IMG/VR virus record: IMGVR_UViG_3300047551_001442
Coordinates: 1 to 37,086 of that record
DNA length: 37,086 nucleotides
Source: a virus
Reading direction: 5' to 3' (one strand)
Under the pieces are notes generated by a model. That model worked only from the letters and a program-made list of their open reading frames with translations. It did not search any database and was not told the DNA's origin. The position numbers and the translations under genes were made by a program. The number at the start of each line of letters is the position of its first letter. Within the stretch, counting starts at the first letter, position 1. Below, one piece after another: positions 30,126 through 37,086 of the stretch.

Positions 30126-30356
30126 TTAAACAAACTTAACATCCATATACATTTTTTTAGCCTTTCTAAAAGAATTATAAGATGTGTATTTGTCATCTAA
30201 GCCTAACTCATTCCTTTCCTCTTCCAATCGCTGCCATGCTTCTTGATGTGTCTGTGTTTCTGCCGTTAACTCATAAAACCTATGAAAATATCCGGATGTT
30301 GAATTAATTTGTCTAACCTGCTGAGCGTACTCATGTTTTCTCATTAAATTCTCCAT
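30126..30356 (-). CDS. Hypothetical protein between terminase and portal genes, 76 aa
   Basis: A helical, charged protein (MRKHEYAQQVRQINSTSGY, then QEAWQRLEEERNELGLDDKY). It is basic at both ends. I do not recognise a family. It lies 33 bases after the large terminase stop and 51 bases before the portal gene, so it is not overlapping its neighbours as most genes here do. A transcription-factor-like or packaging accessory role cannot be supported. Confidence 0.6.
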   Translation of the reverse strand: MENLMRKHEYAQQVRQINSTSGYFHRFYELTAETQTHQEAWQRLEEERNELGLDDKYTSYNSFRKAKKMYMDVKFV

Positions 30357-30389
30357 AATTAAAAGGTTTTTATTTTAATTAGGTACATT

Positions 30390-32057
30390 TTATAGCATTA
30401 ATAAACCACTTTCTCTTTCTTTACTTTCGTATATGGTTGGTCTATCACCTTGCATTATCTGTGCGTATGCCATTACCATTGCTACCGCTCCATCCACTTT
30501 CTCTGTGCTTTTTGCCTTATCTATCTTTATATTTCCAGCAGGATCGAGTCGCAAAATAACATTGCTCATCATCCATTCCAATACAGGGTTTCCATCGTGC
30601 GTAATTTCATTAGATAAAAACAACTTTTCTACTTCTTTAGTTGGAGCAGACATTGAAATAAAGCCTTGCCCAAATGGTTTCATATTTGCTCCATCATTTG
30701 TTAATTGAATAACTAACTGAGATGCATTCCATCTGTCAAATGCTATACATTCTATTTTGTACTTAGCCGTTATTTCAATTACTTTATTTTTAATGTAATC
30801 GTAATCCGTTACGTTACCATCTGTCATAATCAAATGGCCATCTTGCTGCCATTGCAAATAAGGTACACCATCACTAAGAGATCGCTCCCTTACATTGTCT
30901 TCAGGACAAAAATAATAACTTTTTATATGTGGCTTAGATAATCCTTCTTGGATTGGAAAACACAGTACAAGTGCGCAAATGTCACGCGTTGAGGCAAGGT
31001 CTAATCCGGCATAACACTTTTTATTATACAGCGTAGCATCATCAATATATAACCTTGTTGCATCAATGTAGCTTTGAGAAATCCAAACGGAGGAGGTAGA
31101 TGTCCATACGTTTAAATTTTTTGTCATGAATTGTATCTGTTTTGCCGCTCCTTCGTTTAATGCCTTTTGGTATTGGTTATCCATGTAGTCCATGTATGGA
31201 GTTACACCAAGATTTGGATTGCTCTTTGTCCAATTCCTTTTATCCTGCCAGTCATCGCCTTCATCCAGGCAGAAAAGCAATGGAAAGACACTATTATCTA
31301 TTTTCCTACCTTCAAGTATATCCACCATTACTTTGCGGAATTGATAACAAGGTGATTCACGGTTAAAGCCTGCGGTAGTGGTTATCAATAACAATGGCTG
31401 AGTTCTTGATCCCATACCAGTTTCCATCACTTCTAAAACATCACTTGTCTTGTGCGCGTGGTATTCATCAATAATTGCACAATGTGGATTTAAGCCGTCC
31501 AAGGTGTCCGCATCGGCAGATACAGATTCCATTTTAGAATTTGTGTTAGGTACATTGCAGTTGTATTTTAGTACATTGACTAATTTGTTAAATGTCTTGG
31601 AATCTGTTTTAAGTTGTTTTAAAAATACCTTGCTAGTTTCAAATGCTATCCTTGCCTGGTCTCGCGTAGTTGCTGCTGTGTATACCTCCGCACCTGTTTC
31701 ATTATCGCAAAGGAAACAATACACGGCAATGGCTGCGGCTAACTCTGTCTTCCCATTCTTTCTCGCTATTTCAAGGTATGCTTTCCTAAATCTTCTGCCT
31801 CCATCTTTACGCTGCCATCCAAACAACACTTTTATAAAAAACTCTTGGAAAGGCTGGATGTTAAACCTTTGCCCGGCAAACTCGCCCTTGGTGTGGCGGA
31901 GTGCAGAAATAAAGGAGAAAGCCCTGGTTGCCTTCTCCTCTGAAAAATAATACTCCCAATCGTTAACCTGTAAATCTTTTAAATGTCTTTCAACTGCCAA
32001 CCTTGCATAGTTGCCAATATGTAACCTCCCCGAAACAACATCCTCTATAAATTTCAT
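30390..32057 (-). CDS. terL: Terminase large subunit (Terminase_1 type), 555 aa
   Basis: The motor and nuclease that packages DNA. ATPase: Walker A-like RKNGKTELA (about 99-107), Walker B CAIIDE (193-198), followed by LLITTTAG (C motif, about 223-230). Nuclease: GLDLAST (351-357, first catalytic Asp), a CIAFDRWNA segment in the middle, and a late Asp near DPAGNIKIDKA-KSTEKVDG. The P27-type small subunit upstream and HNH gene suggest a cos-type or related packaging scheme, an inference from family company. Confidence 0.92.
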   Translation of the reverse strand: MKFIEDVVSGRLHIGNYARLAVERHLKDLQVNDWEYYFSEEKATRAFSFISALRHTKGEFAGQRFNIQPFQEFFIKVLFGWQRKDGGRRFRKAYLEIARKNGKTELAAAIAVYCFLCDNETGAEVYTAATTRDQARIAFETSKVFLKQLKTDSKTFNKLVNVLKYNCNVPNTNSKMESVSADADTLDGLNPHCAIIDEYHAHKTSDVLEVMETGMGSRTQPLLLITTTAGFNRESPCYQFRKVMVDILEGRKIDNSVFPLLFCLDEGDDWQDKRNWTKSNPNLGVTPYMDYMDNQYQKALNEGAAKQIQFMTKNLNVWTSTSSVWISQSYIDATRLYIDDATLYNKKCYAGLDLASTRDICALVLCFPIQEGLSKPHIKSYYFCPEDNVRERSLSDGVPYLQWQQDGHLIMTDGNVTDYDYIKNKVIEITAKYKIECIAFDRWNASQLVIQLTNDGANMKPFGQGFISMSAPTKEVEKLFLSNEITHDGNPVLEWMMSNVILRLDPAGNIKIDKAKSTEKVDGAVAMVMAYAQIMQGDRPTIYESKERESGLLML

Positions 32058-32711
32058 TTATTTTAATTCTAATTTCAACTGCGCAATGTGTGCCTTGTAT
32101 CTTTTTTCCTGAGCCTCAAAGTATTCTTTATCCAATTCAAAAGCCGTGAAATCAAATCCCATATCATAAGCTGCAATGCGACTGCTTCCAGAACCTAAAT
32201 GAGTATCAAGTATTTTATCTCCTTGCTTTGCGTAGTTATGTAAAAGCCATTTGTAAAGGGCAACTGGTTTTTGTGTTGGATGTATGCTACCACCGTTTTT
32301 TGCAATAAATCCTCTATTTAAATTAATCATTCTTGTAGCGCGTTCAAAACTTGTAAATGCAATTTCTCCGTCGCTCATTGTTAATCCGTCTTGTCCTTTA
32401 TACCAAAATATCCAACCCATCGTCCCTTTATTTAAATATTTAACAAAGTAATTTGCACCCCAAATAATTTGGTTTTTACTAACTCTAAATAACTCTATAA
32501 AATATTGTTCTTCTGGTATTTTATTATCCCAATCTTTTTGTAAATGTAATTTTCTTTTGTGTTTTTTATTTTTGGTAAAAGTTTCAATTTGCCCTCCTCT
32601 TTGTATCCCATAAGGCGGGTCAACAATAGCCAAATCAAAGTATTTGTCTGGATACCGTGCCATGCCTTCCATACAATCCTCGTTTGTTACCTCGCTTATA
32701 TACTTATTCAT
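32058..32711 (-). CDS. DNA adenine/cytosine-N4 methyltransferase, 217 aa
   Basis: Transfers methyl from SAM to an exocyclic amino group in DNA. The catalytic motif DPPYG is at residues 31-35 and the SAM-binding motif DTHLGSGSS at 168-176, the beta-class order; HPTQKP (143-148) is also family typical. The DPPY form suits N6-adenine. No restriction enzyme gene is next to it, so self-protection against host restriction is likely. It is unusual in lying between small and large terminase genes; it overlaps the upstream gene by 4 bases. Confidence 0.85.
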   Translation of the reverse strand: MNKYISEVTNEDCMEGMARYPDKYFDLAIVDPPYGIQRGGQIETFTKNKKHKRKLHLQKDWDNKIPEEQYFIELFRVSKNQIIWGANYFVKYLNKGTMGWIFWYKGQDGLTMSDGEIAFTSFERATRMINLNRGFIAKNGGSIHPTQKPVALYKWLLHNYAKQGDKILDTHLGSGSSRIAAYDMGFDFTAFELDKEYFEAQEKRYKAHIAQLKLELK

Positions 32712-32917
32712 TTATTTACTCTCGCATCTATCATTAAAAATCTAAGCATAATAAGCAAGGCTATAAAACCCATGCTTTCCAAGAAATCTATATAGTCAAA
32801 CCAAAAAAATTTAACAAATAGCCAATTCCAGAGATAGTAAAAAGGTATAGACAAACTTACATCAATAATGCCAAGCACAATTATAAATGTAATAAACTCA
32901 TAAATACTTTGTTTCAT
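32708..32917 (-). CDS. Small membrane protein, 69 aa
   Basis: Two hydrophobic segments (FITFIIVLGIIDVSLSIPFYY about 8-28; MGFIALLIMLRFLMI about 50-64) with aromatic residues between them (WNWLFVKFFWFDY). The start overlaps the small terminase stop by one base and the stop overlaps the methyltransferase start by 4, so it belongs to the late operon. The function is unknown; membrane proteins in this position are not usual for packaging. Confidence 0.65.
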   Translation of the reverse strand: MKQSIYEFITFIIVLGIIDVSLSIPFYYLWNWLFVKFFWFDYIDFLESMGFIALLIMLRFLMIDARVNK

Positions 32918-33366
32918 TAATTCATTTTTAAAAGTTTAGCTATTTCATCATCTTCATTATCATTACTGTCTCTAAAATAATCTAATTTTAAACGGCTACC
33001 AGGATCCAAGCCTAAACTCTTTGAAATCTCTAAAAACATATCCATAGATTGCTTAAATGCAGTCCATTCGGCACTTACCTGCCTTGCACCGTTTGGATGC
33101 ACCATAACTGCGCCCGAAACTGCAAGAACCTCGGCATTGTAAAGCAAATGGCCAATAGCACGCGTAGCAATGCTCAAGAAAATGTCATCAACATCCTTGC
33201 TTGCCTTGTGCGCTTGAAGATGCTCCTTTAATTTCTCATAAATCTTTACCTCATCCTCATTCAACTGCAACAATGCTTTGCCAACAGGGCTGCCGGAAAA
33301 GGTTTTAATCCTGGAAGGGATCAGAGTGCCTTGCAACTCTTTTGTTTTCAATGTCTTTGCTCTCAT
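32917..33366 (-). CDS. terS: Terminase small subunit, P27 family, 149 aa
   Basis: Recognises packaging sites in phage DNA. The C-terminal pattern WTAFKQSMDMFLEISKSLGLDPGSRLKL is typical of the P27 (Terminase_4) family; only key parts are given here: WTAFK, SKSLGLDPGSR. N-terminal residues 1-45 are basic and variable. The middle helix region (IFLSIATRAIGHLLY) includes the region for oligomer formation. It lies between the HNH nuclease and the small membrane protein. The assignment is firm from the C-terminal motif. Confidence 0.85.
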   Translation of the reverse strand: MRAKTLKTKELQGTLIPSRIKTFSGSPVGKALLQLNEDEVKIYEKLKEHLQAHKASKDVDDIFLSIATRAIGHLLYNAEVLAVSGAVMVHPNGARQVSAEWTAFKQSMDMFLEISKSLGLDPGSRLKLDYFRDSNDNEDDEIAKLLKMN

Positions 33367-33456
33367 TTTGTATGTTTTTTATGTTTTGTTATAACCCCCT
33401 CTTTGGGGACTGAATTGATGCGAAGAAAATTGGGCAGCACGATTCTTTGGCAATCG
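33367..33456 (-). other. 90-base gap between HNH and small terminase genes
   Basis: No gene is visible. The leftward strand has a short CCCC/GGGG hairpin near 33402-33415. In phages with HNH next to small terminase this neighbourhood is a usual place for the packaging start (cos), but no other sign of one is seen. Confidence 0.25.
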
Positions 33457-33915
33457 TCAAAGTTTCGACCTAGGCCCGTCTATTCCCTTCCTTCCTCCCT
33501 CTTCCTCCTTCCTTCTCACCTTGTCTGCCAACCATGCAATGACCTTGCCTTTGTCAGCAGGTATGTACTTACCATCGGCATCAATGTGAATGGTGACAGG
33601 TGCAATGGATGTTCTTTCATGTATTGATTTAGTATCATGACATGACTTGCACAGGGCAAGAAGATTGTTTAAGTTATACATCGAACCTCCTCGTGTGATT
33701 GGTATCATGTGATCAACGCATCCCTTGTAATCACCTGGTGTTATGTCTGTCATAATACCTAAAGTTATGCAGCATTCGCATAATGGATTAGTGCGACGAT
33801 AAGCCTTGCTCATCCTTTCCCATGCGCTATTATAGTTGCCTTGCTCACCGCTTGGTGTACGGTGTAGCTTGGCTTTATGTATTGTGCTGCTTGTTCCCTT
33901 GCTTATGTATGGCAT
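33457..33915 (-). CDS. HNH endonuclease, 152 aa
   Basis: An HNH nuclease that often works with terminase in cutting phage DNA. Zinc-finger Cys pairs CECC (about 46-49) and CKSC (about 87-90) surround the catalytic segment VDHMIPITRGG (about 66-76) and NNLLALC. The C-terminal tail is basic and disordered. It is located directly before the small terminase gene, as in HK97-like phages. The start is next to the stop of the glycosyltransferase gene. Confidence 0.85.
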   Translation of the reverse strand: MPYISKGTSSTIHKAKLHRTPSGEQGNYNSAWERMSKAYRRTNPLCECCITLGIMTDITPGDYKGCVDHMIPITRGGSMYNLNNLLALCKSCHDTKSIHERTSIAPVTIHIDADGKYIPADKGKVIAWLADKVRRKEEEGGRKGIDGPRSKL

Positions 33916-34905
33916 TTATATTCCCTTTAATATCTCCCATCGTTTACGGTTAAGTAAATCTATGTGTAGTGTTTCACGAATGTATGACCTTCCTGCTTTA
34001 ACGTAATCGGCTTTGTCTATGTTGCCTTTAACTATATCTGTTACAAATTCCAAGAACTCAGCAGGATTAGTATATTTAATCACACCAGGCATATTAAATT
34101 CTGGAAAGTAACTGTCTGCTAAGACAGGCATACCGTTTGCAATACACTCAATAGCAAATATATTACTTTTAGATAAATTAAAATCATTGCGTACTAATGG
34201 ATAAAATCCAAAGTCACCTTCTATTCGCTGCATGAATGTAAAATAAACAAACATAGATGACCAGTCAACATTGATAGCCTTTTTATTTAAGTCATACATC
34301 ATAAACTTATTTAAGCCAAAGAAAGTAACTTCGGTATCCATTTCAAGCATCTGATTTATTTCAGCCTTTACCGTGTGTAAATCCGCAAAGTGTGTAGATC
34401 CACCTCTCCAAACAAACCTTGTAGGCGTGTGCCTTTCTTTTACCTCAAACATTGGTAAGTCAGTAGGATTCCAACCATTAGGTATGACAAACATTGGTAT
34501 TTTGCCATGGCACATTGGATAGTAAAGGTCATATAACTTTTTAGTAGAAACAATGACTGCATCTGCAAATAAGAAAGTATCTTGTATTTGTTTTTGTACT
34601 TTCGGATTGCTAAAGTAGTGTGCTGCTGGATTGTCATCCGGAACATCTAAAAGATGATCGTCAAAATCTATAATAACATTCTTTCCCATCCGCTTTGCAT
34701 CTGCCATAATGCCAAGGCTTGCCGTTGAATTGGGCCGCTGAATCAAAACAATGTCAGTATTATAAATGTCATACCACATTGCTTTTTCCTGCTGGCAAAT
34801 AATGTGTTCAAATTTCTTTTGTAATGCTAACCTTGTAAATGGGCCTATTGACCGGTAATAATCGGTAGCCTGGCTTTTAGATGATGTAAATGTAGTTAAC
34901 TTCAT
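33916..34905 (-). CDS. Glycosyltransferase-like protein (GT-B, GT4-like), 329 aa
   Basis: Possibly attaches sugars to virion or host surface. The N-terminal half has a Rossmann-like arrangement (DIVLIQRPNSTASL, NVIIDFDDHLLDVPDD, ADAVIVSTKKLYDLY, then VIPNGWNP), the pattern of GT4 glycosyltransferases between the two domains. The C-terminal half contains RFVWRGGSTHFADL and FGFYPLVRNDFNLSKSNIFAIE, with ANGMPVLAD as in the GT4 donor site (E-x-x-A-x-G-x-P). Substrate unknown. It starts by ATGA overlap with the small RHH-like gene. Confidence 0.75.
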   Translation of the reverse strand: MKLTTFTSSKSQATDYYRSIGPFTRLALQKKFEHIICQQEKAMWYDIYNTDIVLIQRPNSTASLGIMADAKRMGKNVIIDFDDHLLDVPDDNPAAHYFSNPKVQKQIQDTFLFADAVIVSTKKLYDLYYPMCHGKIPMFVIPNGWNPTDLPMFEVKERHTPTRFVWRGGSTHFADLHTVKAEINQMLEMDTEVTFFGLNKFMMYDLNKKAINVDWSSMFVYFTFMQRIEGDFGFYPLVRNDFNLSKSNIFAIECIANGMPVLADSYFPEFNMPGVIKYTNPAEFLEFVTDIVKGNIDKADYVKAGRSYIRETLHIDLLNRKRWEILKGI

Positions 34906-35060
34906 TTTGTAAAATTATCTAAAATGTGTTCAACTGTTTTCTCAAGGCTAACACGTTTCGATGAATTGTAACTAAGATTTAACTGTATCTTCAACAGCTT
35001 ATCATACACCTCAGGCTTAAGTAATACCCCTTTCTTTTTAGGCACATTTTCTTTTGACAT
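34902..35060 (-). CDS. Small ribbon-helix-helix-like regulator, 52 aa
   Basis: A short gene at the head of the leftward arm, starting at ATG 35060 and ending by ATGA overlap with the glycosyltransferase gene. After a basic N-terminus (MSKENVPKKK) comes GVLLKPEVYDKLLKI, a strand followed by a helix as in ribbon-helix-helix proteins, then a loop and RVSLEKTVEHILDNF as second helix. RHH proteins bind DNA as dimers, using the strand. Its promoter overlaps that of SSB and contains two TTGCAA sites, so self-regulation and control of both arms is plausible. It is inferred from fold pattern and position only. Confidence 0.6.
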   Translation of the reverse strand: MSKENVPKKKGVLLKPEVYDKLLKIQLNLSYNSSKRVSLEKTVEHILDNFTK

Positions 35061-35078
35061 ATTTTTTTATCATTTTAT

Positions 35079-35109
35079 GTTGCAAATATATATAAATAAT
35101 ATAACTTTG
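35079..35109 (+). promoter_or_regulatory. Overlapping promoter for the rightward arm
   Basis: Rightward strand: GTTG (35079-35082; one mismatch), 19-base spacer, TAACTTTG (35102-35109). Start expected near 35115, about 12 bases before SSB. It occupies nearly the same bases as the leftward promoter, so the two cannot easily fire together. Confidence 0.6.
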
Positions 35110-35113
35110 CAAA
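35083..35113 (-). promoter_or_regulatory. Bacteroidetes-type promoter for the leftward arm
   Basis: Leftward strand: TTTG (35113-35110), 19-base spacer, TATATTTG (35090-35083). This fits TTTG-N19-TAnnTTTG exactly. Transcription would begin near 35077, about 17 bases before the RHH-like gene. Confidence 0.75.
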
Positions 35114-35126
35114 TAAAAATAAATTT

Positions 35127-35513
35127 ATGATTAAACTTATCGTATCAGGAAGAGTTGGAAGCGACGCACAATTAAAAAGTGTTGGTGATAGTATGGTATG
35201 CTCCTTTTCCATTGCCCACACCGAAAAGGTTTACGGTGCAAATCCATCAGAGAAAACTATTTGGGTAGCTTGTAACATTTGGGGAGAGCGTGCCGAAAAA
35301 CTGTCTCCGCACATTACCAAAGGTAGTTTTCTTGTAGTTGAAGGTAGTGGCGGAGTAAATGCATACCTGAAAGACGGCCAGGCTTCAGCTATGATAAATT
35401 GTCGTGTTACTTCCTTAGAATTTGGTGGAAAGCCTGCTACTGAAACAACAATAACTACTCCGCCAACTGGTAAAGTCACATTTGAAGGAGTAGATGGTGA
35501 CTTACCATTTTAA
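35127..35513 (+). CDS. ssb: Single-stranded DNA-binding protein, 128 aa
   Basis: Coats single-stranded DNA during replication and recombination. The OB-fold pattern is clear: LIVSGRVGSDAQLKSVGD, FSIAHTEKVYG, TIWVACNIWGERAEKL and GSFLVVEGSGGVNAYLKDG, ending in the acidic tip GDLPF that docks partner proteins in SSB proteins. Its size is typical for phage SSB. It is the first gene of the rightward arm, 67 bases from the opposite RHH-like gene, and probably one of the earliest expressed. Confidence 0.85.
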   Translation: MIKLIVSGRVGSDAQLKSVGDSMVCSFSIAHTEKVYGANPSEKTIWVACNIWGERAEKLSPHITKGSFLVVEGSGGVNAYLKDGQASAMINCRVTSLEFGGKPATETTITTPPTGKVTFEGVDGDLPF

Positions 35514-35531
35514 TTTTTAAAAACGAATAGT

Positions 35532-36326
35532 ATGAAAAATCAATTTGAATGGGAGATATACTCCCCAATCACGCAAAGCCGTGACCGCAGGAAAGCATGG
35601 CTATTACTTGTAATAATGATAATGGTGTTGTGTGTTTCTTTCATGGGTAATGCCTCACCAAAGCGCACCAAAGACATACCTGATCCCTATAAAGAATATC
35701 CGCAGGAATTTCCGCAGATAGATATGAAAAACCTACCGGGCAAAGAGATAAAAAACCTTGATAAGCAAGAATTATTAGAATATTTAGATGTTAGAGGCTT
35801 TAGAAGGTTGCAAGGAAAAAACATTGTCGAATTAAGGCGTATATGGTTGGCATATATGTATGACAACTTTTTTTTCACCATGCACAAAAAAACAAACCTT
35901 CCCATCTCCGTTATCTATGCCTTCTTTATCATTGAAGCAACTAACAACGGCATTGAAAGTAATCTAATGGCTAAAGCCTTAAATCCTGGCGGTATTAAAT
36001 ACCGAGGCACAGGCAGCAAAGTAAAAGCGATGGATGACTGTTACAAAAATGGCGTAAAAGTTCCCTGCTCGTTTCAAGCATATAACTCATACAATGCCAT
36101 GGTGCAAGGCTGGGCAGATGTGTTGAATTTGCCGAGATACAAGAATTGCAAGAGATTTGTGTTTAGTAAATATAACAGAGGAATGAGTGCTAAGGACATT
36201 GTAAATGCAACTTGCAAATGCTTTTATAAGTCCGGATACCATACAAGTAATCTATGGAAAGTAAGATCTAATTTATCAACAGAATACTGGACAGTAAAAG
36301 CCAGTTTTCCCGAAATGGAATATTAA
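35532..36326 (+). CDS. Membrane-anchored glucosaminidase-like lysin (GH73), 264 aa
   Basis: Likely cuts peptidoglycan glycan strands. One membrane segment (AWLLLVIMIMVLCVSFM, about 22-38) follows a cytoplasmic N-terminus and may act as anchor or signal. Residues about 120-255 match GH73/FlgJ-type glucosaminidases: ISVIYAFFIIEATNNGIES with the likely catalytic Glu (about 135), NPGGIKYRG and FQAYNSYNAMVQGWADVL. The linker (residues 45-110) is charged. It is not in the lysis cassette but next to SSB, unusual for an endolysin. Confidence 0.65.
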   Translation: MKNQFEWEIYSPITQSRDRRKAWLLLVIMIMVLCVSFMGNASPKRTKDIPDPYKEYPQEFPQIDMKNLPGKEIKNLDKQELLEYLDVRGFRRLQGKNIVELRRIWLAYMYDNFFFTMHKKTNLPISVIYAFFIIEATNNGIESNLMAKALNPGGIKYRGTGSKVKAMDDCYKNGVKVPCSFQAYNSYNAMVQGWADVLNLPRYKNCKRFVFSKYNRGMSAKDIVNATCKCFYKSGYHTSNLWKVRSNLSTEYWTVKASFPEMEY

Positions 36327-36345
36327 TATGATTAAGATAATAAAA

Positions 36346-36606
36346 ATGACACCTGTTGAATGGCTTGAAATGGATTTTAAAGAATGCTATGATTGGGATC
36401 AAAGTGTAGAAGATACTTTTAATAAAGCTAAACAGTTTGAATTTGATATTATGGATGAATTTGGTAAATTTATTTATGACAAGAAATTTATTTATAACTA
36501 TGAAAACAAATACTGGGAAAGTAAATATCACACTTGGAAATATGAAAAACTAAGCGAATTGTATAAATATTTTTTAAGAGAAAGAAACAAATACAATGAT
36601 AGATAA
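36346..36606 (+). CDS. Hypothetical acidic protein, 86 aa
   Basis: ATG 36346 gives MTPVEWLEMDFKECYDWDQ; ATG 36328, two bases after the previous stop, would add six residues. The protein is helical, rich in Glu, Lys, Tyr and Trp (ENKYWESKYHTWKYEKL). The MT-x-VEWL start is common among small proteins of Bacteroidetes phages in my recollection, but no function is known. It overlaps the next gene by 11 bases. Confidence 0.6.
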   Translation: MTPVEWLEMDFKECYDWDQSVEDTFNKAKQFEFDIMDEFGKFIYDKKFIYNYENKYWESKYHTWKYEKLSELYKYFLRERNKYNDR

Positions 36607-37086
36607 CAAATTTTTCTTTGATAAATCCGTTGAACTTGGATTTACAACGCGTGACTATTTGTCACTTGTTAACCTACATGAAAATGGTGCATGGACATTA
36701 AAGATAATGGGATGTACATCTGTTTTTGAATTTGGTAGCGGATTAGGTTTCTTTTTATCTGCCTGCCAGCGCATTGGCTTATATAAACACGTTGGCTTTG
36801 ACATTAATCCCTATGAACGTGATTTTGCAATTAGCAAAGGTGTTGCACCTGAAAAATATTTAATTGGTGATTTTGCGAAGATAAAATTAGGCAAGTATGA
36901 TGCCATCTATTCAACAGAAGTATTTGAACACATGACAGATGAGGAATTGAATAAAGTTCTGCCAAAGTTATATAAAGCTTGCAACAAGTACTTTTATTTC
37001 ACCTCCACGCCTTTATACTCCGCTGACCCAGCCTTTGACCTTGAATGGGGACACATCAACATTAAGCAGAAAGAGGAATGGATTGC
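36596..37086 (+). CDS. Class I SAM-dependent methyltransferase, partial (runs off right edge)
   Basis: Starts at ATG 36596 and is open to the window end (163 residues). Motif I is SVFEFGSGLGFFLSA (about 44-58), the next acidic strand is VGFDINPYERDFA (about 69-81), and the motif IV-like part is YDAIYSTEVFEHM (about 110-122), followed by YFYFTSTP. This is a small-molecule, sugar or protein methyltransferase type rather than a DNA one (no D/N-PP-Y/F). The end DPAFDLEWGHINIKQKEEW is almost repeated at the window start (2-220). Confidence 0.8.
   Translation, partial: MIDNKFFFDKSVELGFTTRDYLSLVNLHENGAWTLKIMGCTSVFEFGSGLGFFLSACQRIGLYKHVGFDINPYERDFAISKGVAPEKYLIGDFAKIKLGKYDAIYSTEVFEHMTDEELNKVLPKLYKACNKYFYFTSTPLYSADPAFDLEWGHINIKQKEEWI

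Noticed and set aside
33400-33420. CCCC/GGGG hairpin as a terminator before the small terminase gene
   Set aside because: The stem is 4-5 bp and no U-tract follows in the leftward direction.
1-37086. Temperate phage with integrase, attP and repressor
   Set aside because: No tyrosine or serine recombinase, no CI-like repressor and no parAB was seen; the tRNA-like elements could be integration targets, but nothing else supports lysogeny.

Overview
The window looks like a nearly complete genome of a tailed (siphovirus-type) phage of a Bacteroidetes host, about 37 kb and AT-rich by eye. Host evidence: one promoter fits the Bacteroidetes pattern TTTG-N19-TAnnTTTG, start codons sit in A-rich leaders without clear Shine-Dalgarno sites, and four proteins carry signal peptides followed by Gln, as Bacteroidetes signal peptidase substrates do. 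The head and tail set is of the HK97/lambda type. No integrase or CI-like repressor is recognisable.

Layout. There are two opposed transcription arms. The rightward arm (about 35127 to the right end, and 223-11365 if the molecule is circular) holds SSB, a GH73-like lysin, small genes, a replication initiator with an apparent internal origin, many small unknown genes, a RecB-like nuclease, a structured non-coding block with two tRNA-like elements, dCTP deaminase, a membrane protein and a RuvC-like resolvase. The leftward arm (35060 down to 11424) runs RHH-like regulator, glycosyltransferase, HNH nuclease, small terminase, adenine methyltransferase, large terminase, portal, protease, capsid, connectors, major tail protein, frameshifted tail chaperone, tape measure, tail tip, fibres, holin and amidase. 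The arms diverge from two overlapping promoters at 35079-35113 and converge on a terminator at 11395-11422.

Less ordinary content: (1) an RNA at 779-874 whose two hairpin loops are complementary; (2) two near-identical tRNA-Leu-like elements at 8114-8391 without a normal anticodon arm, each preceded by a hairpin with compensatory changes; (3) 16-bp iterons inside the initiator gene; (4) a tandem family of four small genes, one split by a cassette-like insertion; (5) a duplicated terminator/leader module; (6) a canonical -1 frameshift site with a 13-bp stem in the tail chaperone gene; (7) fibre-like proteins with export signals.

The two window ends carry homologous methyltransferase sequence (59 of 63 bases identical). 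This suggests either a circular genome opened at a variable gene or two methyltransferase copies. All functions are read from motifs and gene order; no database search was run.
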